64,000 nt of DNA from assembly GCA_026214975.1 (NCBI GenBank), contig CM047806.1, positions 49,741,947 through 49,805,946 on the forward strand, given 5' to 3'. The translations under genes were made by a program, and so were the position numbers. Within the stretch, counting starts at the first letter, position 1, and each line of letters begins with the position of its first letter. Below the pieces are notes generated by a model that saw nothing but the letters and a program-made list of their open reading frames with translations, ran no database searches and was not told the DNA's origin. Positions 57,786 through 64,000 of this stretch are shown piece by piece. The DNA is from Gentiana macrophylla. Lineage: Eukaryota > Streptophyta > Magnoliopsida > Gentianales > Gentianaceae.

Positions 57786-58463
57786 CCTACACCTATTAAG
57801 TCTTATTTCATGACTTGAGGGTTGTGTTCATATATGATAGAGACTATAAGGTCGTAGATATCATGGAATTTTAGTTCTGCGTTATATCTTCAAGTAGTAT
57901 GGGTGATGTTGTAACCTTGAGTATATTTATGTAAACTTAACTTATGTAGAATGAGGCCCAAGTAATTGTAGAAATGGTTTGATGTTGTAATCCTAAATAC
58001 TTTGATGTTTCGTATGTTTGTATGTCAAGGTGTTTTTTCGTATGCCGATTTTCTTAAAGCAGCTTACATGTTTACTCTTTCGATACATCGTACGAGGCTT
58101 CATGGTTCGAGCAGTATAAAAAAAAAATCTATTTCACGTGTCAAGGCCGAACGGGTCGATACGGAACTTCATGGGTTTTGAGTCTGCTCGTTACAGAATG
58201 GATATGAAAATTGCCACTTGTATAAATATAATGGAAGATTGAGTAAAATAGACTCATATGACTTGACTCTGCTCTAATTAAACCTCTTGTATGGAAAGAT
58301 TTTACATGCATCAAAGACTTTTCTTCTCAGCCACTTTATCCATTAATTGCCCATGGTCAAACATTCTATATATGATTAAAGTTAATACAAGTACAAGATC
58401 AAAACCTTTAATTAATAAGGGAGCATTAATCTTATTGGAATAGAACATAGTTCAGAGAGACAC
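57786..58463. other. Intergenic sequence 3' of the permease gene
   Basis: No gene or clear repeat. The part nearest 58463 should hold the permease 3' UTR and poly(A) signal (minus strand). AT-rich, with one G/C-richer patch near 58140-58190. Confidence 0.4.
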
Positions 58464-59275
58464 TTAATAATGAGTTTGAAAAAGCTTATATTTCTTGACT
58501 TCCTTAGAAAGCCCTTGAAGAGATCCAGCAGCAGCAACAAGTGAAATCACCAAGCAAACATAGCTAAGTAACTTGAGGCATATCCATCGAGCAGAATATT
58601 TCGGTATCTGCGCCTGCGCAATGTGCATTTCGATTGGAAAATACACCGTCAATGGGTAAAAGGAACCTGCTCCAATCAACCCTAAGATAGAATTGAAGAA
58701 GGGGAATATCATCGCGATTAAGGCTGTTATGATCACATACGCTGTCCGCCACACCAACCTAAAGATGTTGATGTTGGAGCCACCACATAACGGGAGTGCA
58801 AAAGCGTTTACATGTTCTGTGTTCATAAACCGATTTTCTGGCCATTTCCGCATGCACTGGGACTCCACGAAGCCGAAAATGGGCTGAGCAAATACCTGCA
58901 GGACAAAAGTTGTAAACACAAATTAACATGCATGCACCTTAAAGCTTGTTGTGATATAATTAATATAATCTTCTTTTATGTATTTCTTTCTTTGTATAGT
59001 TAAAAATTGAAACAAAAGAAAAATGCCTGTCATGTGAACAAACAAACCTGATAAGCTCCAACGAGATGAACAGCAATGAAAATATTAGCCAAGTCAACTA
59101 GCCAAAACGGCTCGTAGAATCCAAAACCGGTAAGGAAATTTCCAGGAGCATCATTTCCAAACGCGGCATATCCAACACATCCGCACAGGATATAGAATAA
59201 GGTTGTCGTTGACACTCCGATTCCTGAAGCCTTCTTCATCACTTTGTTTTCTGGTGGATGCGATCTTAGAGTATT
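58464..59275 (-). CDS. AAP: Amino acid permease (AAP family), last two exons
   Basis: A plasma-membrane proton/amino acid symporter of the plant AAP group (AAAP superfamily). Two exons are seen: 59275-59048 (76 codons, starting NTLRSHPPENKVMKKASGIG) and 58895-58464 (VFAQPIFGFVES to the stop after KKYKLFQTHY). The intron 59047-58896 has GT and AG ends, and an AG acceptor (59277-59276) precedes the first exon. Family hallmarks: VSTTTLFYILCGCVGYAAFG, APGNFLTGFGFYEPFWLVDL, FRLVWRTAYVIITALIAMIF, LIGAGSFYPLTVYFPIEMHI. These cover roughly the C-terminal 215 residues of about 480, with the last four or five membrane helices. Both exons are open and uninterrupted, so the gene is probably functional. 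The upstream exons were not found up to 64000. Confidence 0.93.
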
Positions 59276-59726
59276 CTGCAACAAACAAAACTTCAACACT
59301 CGCATCGTTTTCCTTTTACAAATTATTTAGCAAACAATCTGTGGTATGTATAGGGTTTTCTTTAATGTGATTATCTGAATAGATTGTTTATATTTACACG
59401 AAGTATTCTTCTGACGAAATTGAAAATAAAAAATTAAAAAAAAAAAAAAAAAAAAAAAACCTAAAACATTATACGATTACGTTACATATGTGTGGAATTA
59501 GTTTAAACAATACAGTCCATTTTATTGACAAAAAAATAATTCTTCTGACATAATGTTTCAATTTACAGTGGACCAACTACAGCATGTACATTATAAATGT
59601 TTTAAAATTAGTAGCACCCCAATCAATATGACTATCCTTAGAGAGACCAATCATGTTAAATAATCTAAAAATGTACGGAAAATTTTATCAGAGATTTCCT
59701 ACTTGAGGAAGCATCTGCGATAAGAA
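59276..59726 (-). other. Permease intron or upstream sequence
   Basis: AT-rich with a run of 24 A (about 59435-59458). No exon seen. Confidence 0.45.
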
Positions 59727-59798
59727 AGATCCTGACCACACAATTTCCACACACACACAGGCCTTGTGTATTCCATCTCGAGAAAGCTGTGTGGTCAG
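59727..59798. repeat. Short inverted repeat
   Basis: CTGACCACACA (59732-59742) is the exact reverse complement of 59788-59798, with weaker pairing further out. It may be the core of a foldback element. Confidence 0.55.
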
Positions 59799-59835
59799 AG
59801 ATCCTCGCCACGTAGCGACCCTCTACTGAAAATCC

Positions 59836-60490
59836 CTACAAGAGAAACGACAAAAAATGTACATGAGTGTGACACACTTACCAATCAGATGTGCCTTGGA
59901 TTAAGTTCAGATTTCTTGTTCCTTTTCAATGATTAATTTCCGGAAAAAATTTTTAACCGCTTTTTGCAGGTTAAATCGATACTCTTAACAAAATCTCTGT
60001 TTTCTAGTTTCAAATACCATATTTTCGAGTTTACATGATCATGAAATGCATCAGATTCTCTGTTATAAAGAATCAGTTTGAATCTGGAAGACATAAAAGA
60101 AATTTTAGATGAGTACGGTAGATAACTAGATATAAAGTAAATTTTACGGAATCTATATTTTACATTAAAAATATATAATCTGTTGCAATATTTTGTTCTT
60201 TAAAATCTAAATTATGAAATCTCTAAAATACAACTTTAAAGAATTTTTAAGGAATTTGTGGTATATCTAGTATATCTACCGTAAGTGCTCTTAATTCGAG
60301 TACTTCCATCAATTGGTTTTAAGATGTATATTTTCACTAAATATTCCAAAATTTGCATAATTAATTACTTCATCCGTTCCGAAATAAATAAATAAACAAT
60401 AATGAATATTTAGGAATTAGTAGTTGGGATGAGTACGGAAAATGATTGTAACAAAATACCAAGTCTATCCTCTCAAACCTACGGGTGGTG
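59836..60490. other. AT-rich stretch, no gene
   Basis: Nothing coding recognised. The stretch ttcatccgttccgaaataaa (about 60370-60390) resembles one end of a mariner-type MITE without a visible partner. Confidence 0.35.
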
Positions 60491-60609
60491 ACACTACACA
60501 TAGTGTGTAGTGGATATCCACTATATACATCTTATCCACATATTTGAATTAGTATACTTTAATATGTGGATAAGATGTGTGTAGTGTCTACTACACACTA
60601 TGTGTAGTA
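60491..60609. mobile_element. MITE-like hairpin, about 120 bp
   Basis: Two arms of about 48-52 bp (60493-60544 and 60561-60608) are near-perfect reverse complements, leaving a loop of about 16 bp. The outer end ACTACACATAGTGTGTAGT is itself a palindrome. No coding capacity. Superfamily not determined. Confidence 0.7.
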
Positions 60610-61077
60610 ATTATTGAAAATCATTATTGAGAAATGATAATAATTATTGAGAATCAATTATTGAATTTTTGCAGCAAGTACAAGGGCCCAAAGTATAAAT
60701 ATTTGTGTCCTAAGGAAGACCAAAATATATATATATTACTCGATCTTGAGCTTTGTCCAAAAGCCCAAGTGGACGAGGGCACATGGCTCATGGTTAAAAA
60801 TACAAGCACATGGGCTTGATAGGTAGTTTATTATATAAATGCTTAAACTCTAACCATAATGATAGTCACTTTTCATCTGATTAGTGAAAATATTATTCAG
60901 ATAATTTAGTGACTTAGGCTAGTTTTCTTTTTTAATTATTTAGAAACGAGTTTGACATCATTTTTCTAATAAATTTTCAATTATTGTAGTTTTCACAAGA
61001 TTAAAACATCGTTTTCAGTGACGTTTCTACTAACATCATTTACATAAATGCTAGTTATGTGCAATTAAAGTCCCAAT
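60610..61077. other. Unassigned sequence
   Basis: A 61-codon open frame (60634-60819) matches nothing I know. The rest is AT-rich. Confidence 0.3.
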
Positions 61078-61729
61078 CACCAAGGTCAATTTAATCGGGC
61101 ACAACACGTCATGAAAATTTCGACTTTGTATAGGTCAAAATTTGTTCTCAACCTCCAGAGAGAGTACCAGTAAATGAACACAAGTATTCGATTCGATCCG
61201 GAGTATTCGGCTCGAAAAAAAGCTCGATTCGGGCTCGTTTTCGTGGGTTCGAACTTTGAGCGAACCTTACAAATTAGATATTCGGTGGTCGAGCCGAACA
61301 TGTTCGAACATGTTCGGCTCGGATATCATAAATTCATATACGATTCGAGAGCGAACACATTTTTTAAAACCGAGGCGAACATGTTACGATTTTTTTAAAA
61401 CCGATTCGAGCCGAACATGTTGAACAGTTCGACATGTTCGAGCGAACCGAAGCGAGTTTTTTTTCCCCAAATACCAGACCGAACCCGAGCCGAATAATGA
61501 AAATAAAAGGCTCGGTCATTTCGAGCCGAGCCGAGCCTAAGGTTCGAACATACCGAGCCGAGCCGAACGCAGCGAGGATTCGGTAGAGGGTTCGGCTTTC
61601 GTTCTGAGCCTACTACAGAGTCGAATTTTGTTAATAATTTCGACTCTGGAAGGGTTGAAAACTGATTTCAACCTCTACAAAGTCGAAATTCGCACGATGG
61701 GTGGTGCCCAAATAAATCGCGTGTAGTGC
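61078..61729. mobile_element. CACTA-like non-autonomous element, 652 bp
   Basis: The right end reads GTGTAGTG, the complement of CACTAC, and the left end begins CACCAAGG. About 65 bp inward from each end are related as an inverted repeat, including an exact 13-bp block AATTTCGACTTTG (left 61117-61129). The middle is full of words such as gagccgaac and gttcgg. No transposase. The 3-bp target duplication is not intact (aat and cct). Confidence 0.65.
61290..61321. repeat. Perfect 32-bp palindrome
   Basis: Each half is CGAGCCGAACATGTTC; the two halves are exact reverse complements with no spacer. It lies in the middle of the CACTA-like element. Confidence 0.95.
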
Positions 61730-62006
61730 CTAACAATGTCCTTAAAGTAATTATGATGTTTGAAGCAAAAATACAATACCAATAGGAGCCTCATAAAAAA
61801 TATCAAGTAACGTTTGGGAGTATCTTAGGATTTGATGACTTTATGCAACGTTCCAAAGTTTGGTAATTGTTTGCGTATACTTGTTTCTTTCTTCCTAACA
61901 TTTTATTTTTATATATACAAGTCCGTTTTGTTATATAGTGAACACCCATTATCAATAAAAGTATGTGTGCGTGTATATTTCGTATCCGTAAAAAAATTAT
62001 ATCACA
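61730..62006. other. AT-rich flank
   Basis: No gene or repeat recognised. Confidence 0.3.
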
Positions 62007-62379
62007 AAAATGTTATATAAATATATCATACTAACATTTGACCTTTATTCTTTTCTAGCACTCACATCTAAAGTTCACCTTTATTCATTATAAAGTTCTT
62101 ACAATAAATTATCTAATAATCGCTTAAATTATTTTCGCATAGATTTAAAAGAAAGGTAGATGTCTTTAATTGAAATCTAAAGAAAAGATTGAAAATGTTA
62201 TATAAATATATATATCATACAACATGTGACCTTTATTCCTTTCTAGCACTCACATCTAAAGTTCAGCTCTATTCATTATAAACTTCTTACAATAAATTAT
62301 CTAATAATCGCTTAAATTATTTTTGCATAGATTTAAAATAAAGGTAGATGCCTTTAAATGAAATCTGAAGAAAAGATTG
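62007..62379. repeat. Tandem duplication, two units of about 185 bp
   Basis: tgttatataaatata recurs at 62011 and 62196 and the following 180 bp match with few differences (for example cacatctaaagttca and aataatcgcttaaatta in both). Confidence 0.9.
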
Positions 62380-63337
62380 CATGTCCGATGATTGCAAAGC
62401 AATAAAAATTGGTTAGATAGATACAGGATACTTATCTCCAAAAATATTTTTAAAAAATATATATCCCTACTTTACAGCAACTAAAATCAGAGCACTCTAC
62501 ATCAGCTTCTCTATCTGTGTCCTTACATTATTAAAATATTCATTCTTTATCTATTAACAATATTTACAAAATTAATTTTTGTTAGAAAGAAAGAGAAAGA
62601 ATGAATGAAAAATATAAGGCGAAATTTCAAGATCACCCTACACGTGTCGGATGACATTGTTCATAGTCCTATTGTAGGAAATGACGGGAGGGTGATGGAG
62701 TGTGTTTTTTACTGTATCCCTACATTTTATCCCTATTGTGGAGATAAAAAAAAAAAAAAGAGTATAGGAAGTTTGATGCTAATGCTCAAAATCTTTTGTC
62801 TTTATATTGTCCTAAAATGCAAAGTCGTTTTAAATATCAATAGATTATTTATAACTTATTTGCATGTCCAATTATTGCAAAGTAACGTATTTGGTTTTTT
62901 CTTTCAGATTTTTTTATTATTAATTCAACAATTTTGATTCGTTTACAACTTTAATTTTACATTGATTATAATTAAATGATATTTAGACTTTTATCCTATA
63001 AAATTAATGCATGCATTGTTACACTTTCTTCAACGACAAATTTTAAAATCCAACCGTTGTATAAAAGTTATACCAAATGACATAAATTACGATCTTTAAT
63101 TTGTTATCACATACGATAAAAGTGTTTTATGTGAAATAGAATAAAAATTTGAGATTCTAATGTTTGTCATTTCATTATTAATGCTTTCTTGGTAACTTAT
63201 TGTAATACTTCATCAGATAAAGAAAATACTTCTACATATAGTAAAAATGAATGAAGTAATGTATGTCATCATGAATATGTCCCAATCAATATCGATATCT
63301 AACGAAACATAATAAATTTGAATTGTAGGATGTAGCT
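62380..63337. other. AT-rich stretch with possible decayed MITE
   Basis: No gene. Related words gcatgtccgatgattgcaaag (62380) and gcatgtccaattattgcaaag (62861), and ccctac-containing stretches near 62465 and 62718, could mark an old transposon or duplicated ends. Confidence 0.35.
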
Positions 63338-63630
63338 TATATTCCCTCCGTTCCAAAATAATTGAAACGGTTCTAAAAAAAATTTGTATCGAGTAACTAA
63401 TGCAGAATATCTTCCAAAGCAAAATTTAATGCACTTTTCTTTTTACTCATCCTTTTTTTTTTTTTTTTTTTTTTTTTTCATTTGTTGTATTAAATGCACC
63501 AGCATTAGTTACTTCATTTCCCATAAATGTATTCTAGTACTTATCTAATCAAAGACAAAATAATGAATTACTTTCTTAATCTGCGTATTTCAGACAACTG
63601 TCTTATTTATTGTGGAACGGATCTCATATT
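63338..63630. mobile_element. Mariner-type MITE-like element
   Basis: The left end CCCTCCGTTCCAAAATAATT and the right end, whose reverse complement is ATCCGTTCCACAATAAAT, match the CTCCGTTCC-type ends of Stowaway-like elements. A run of about 28 T lies inside (63451-63478). No transposase. Confidence 0.6.
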
Positions 63631-64000
63631 TAATATCACAAGTTGCTAATGTAGGAGAAATATCACATTTATATAAGGATGAAACATAATGGCATTGTTA
63701 ACTCGGATTAACCTTTTTAAGTCGAGCGATGACAACGATCTAAATAATTACCGAATACATTATAGCTTAATTAGTTACGGGATTCATTATTGTTCAATTG
63801 GCGCTGTCAAACCTAGGTTTTTTGGGCTTCTACACCGTGATAAGCGGTGTGGTGCCGCCTTCCCATTGTTAACTCGGGTTATAAGTTAACCCTCTTAATT
63901 TAAATAGTTACCGAATTCATATATTCTTGCAATTAAATGTAATCATAAAAAGCACTGATATGATTAAGAATTTGTGTACACCTATATGAATACGACAAAA
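63631..64000. other. Unassigned repeat-like sequence
   Basis: cattgttaactcgg occurs at 63693 and 63864, and acaccgtgataagcggtgt (63832-63850) can form a hairpin. It may be part of a small LTR or TRIM element running out of the window. Confidence 0.3.

Noticed and set aside
43423..57790. Target duplication of copia E
   Set aside because: The right flank cctac has no match at the left end; the left terminus is also altered, so no duplication is claimed.
58693..59003. Plus-strand open frames over the permease exons
   Set aside because: Antisense shadows of the AAP coding sequence.

Overview
The window is nuclear DNA of a flowering plant, most likely a eudicot. It consists almost entirely of LTR retrotransposons nested in one another. 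Only one ordinary host gene is visible: the 3' half of an amino acid permease (AAP family) near 58.5-59.3 kb on the minus strand, with normal GT-AG introns. Short DNA transposons (CACTA-like, mariner-like, MITE hairpins), one tRNA-derived SINE and the tRNA-iMet-type primer sites of the copia elements also point to a plant. The species cannot be told from the sequence.

Layout. (1) 1-26609: the 3' part of a Sirevirus-type Ty1/copia element, plus strand (RT, RNase H, env-like region, PPT, 1.7-kb 3' LTR). It is interrupted twice: by a copia element at 3096-8027 (target duplication gagat) and by a 15.4-kb Athila-like Ty3/gypsy element at 8095-23512 (target duplication actag). (2) 26610-30466: a minus-strand copia element into which the Sirevirus inserted, with an in-place inversion and a deletion in pol. 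(3) 30710-35492: a young plus-strand copia element (target duplication attct; LTRs differ by one base). (4) 35945-36169: a SINE. (5) 36949-39420: a TIR element with inverted GATACG arrays, carrying a 1.7-kb non-autonomous LTR element at 37521-39205 (target duplication gagtg; LTRs identical). (6) 40490-43238: a truncated minus-strand copia element. (7) 43428-57785: another minus-strand copia element, containing a solo LTR (44199-45852, ctcaa) and a 9.6-kb plus-strand copia element (47369-56997, ccttg). (8) 57786-64000: the AAP gene 3' end, then a MITE-rich stretch that is probably a long intron or the gene's upstream flank.

No autonomous element is intact as written. However, many frame breaks may not be biological. 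When the two LTRs of one element are compared, the differences fall mostly at CAG/CTG triplets and take the form of scrambled small indels rather than C-to-T changes. This suggests base-calling error at CHG-methylated cytosines. It should be settled before any element here is called a pseudogene.

The least ordinary biology is in the Athila-like element: two separate env-like ORF remnants, the second preceded by a copy of the LTR's GC-rich promoter motif plus a TATA box, and a small Cys/His-cluster reading frame directly after integrase. All coordinates of broken genes are approximate because frames shift often; LTR and target-site ends are exact unless stated.
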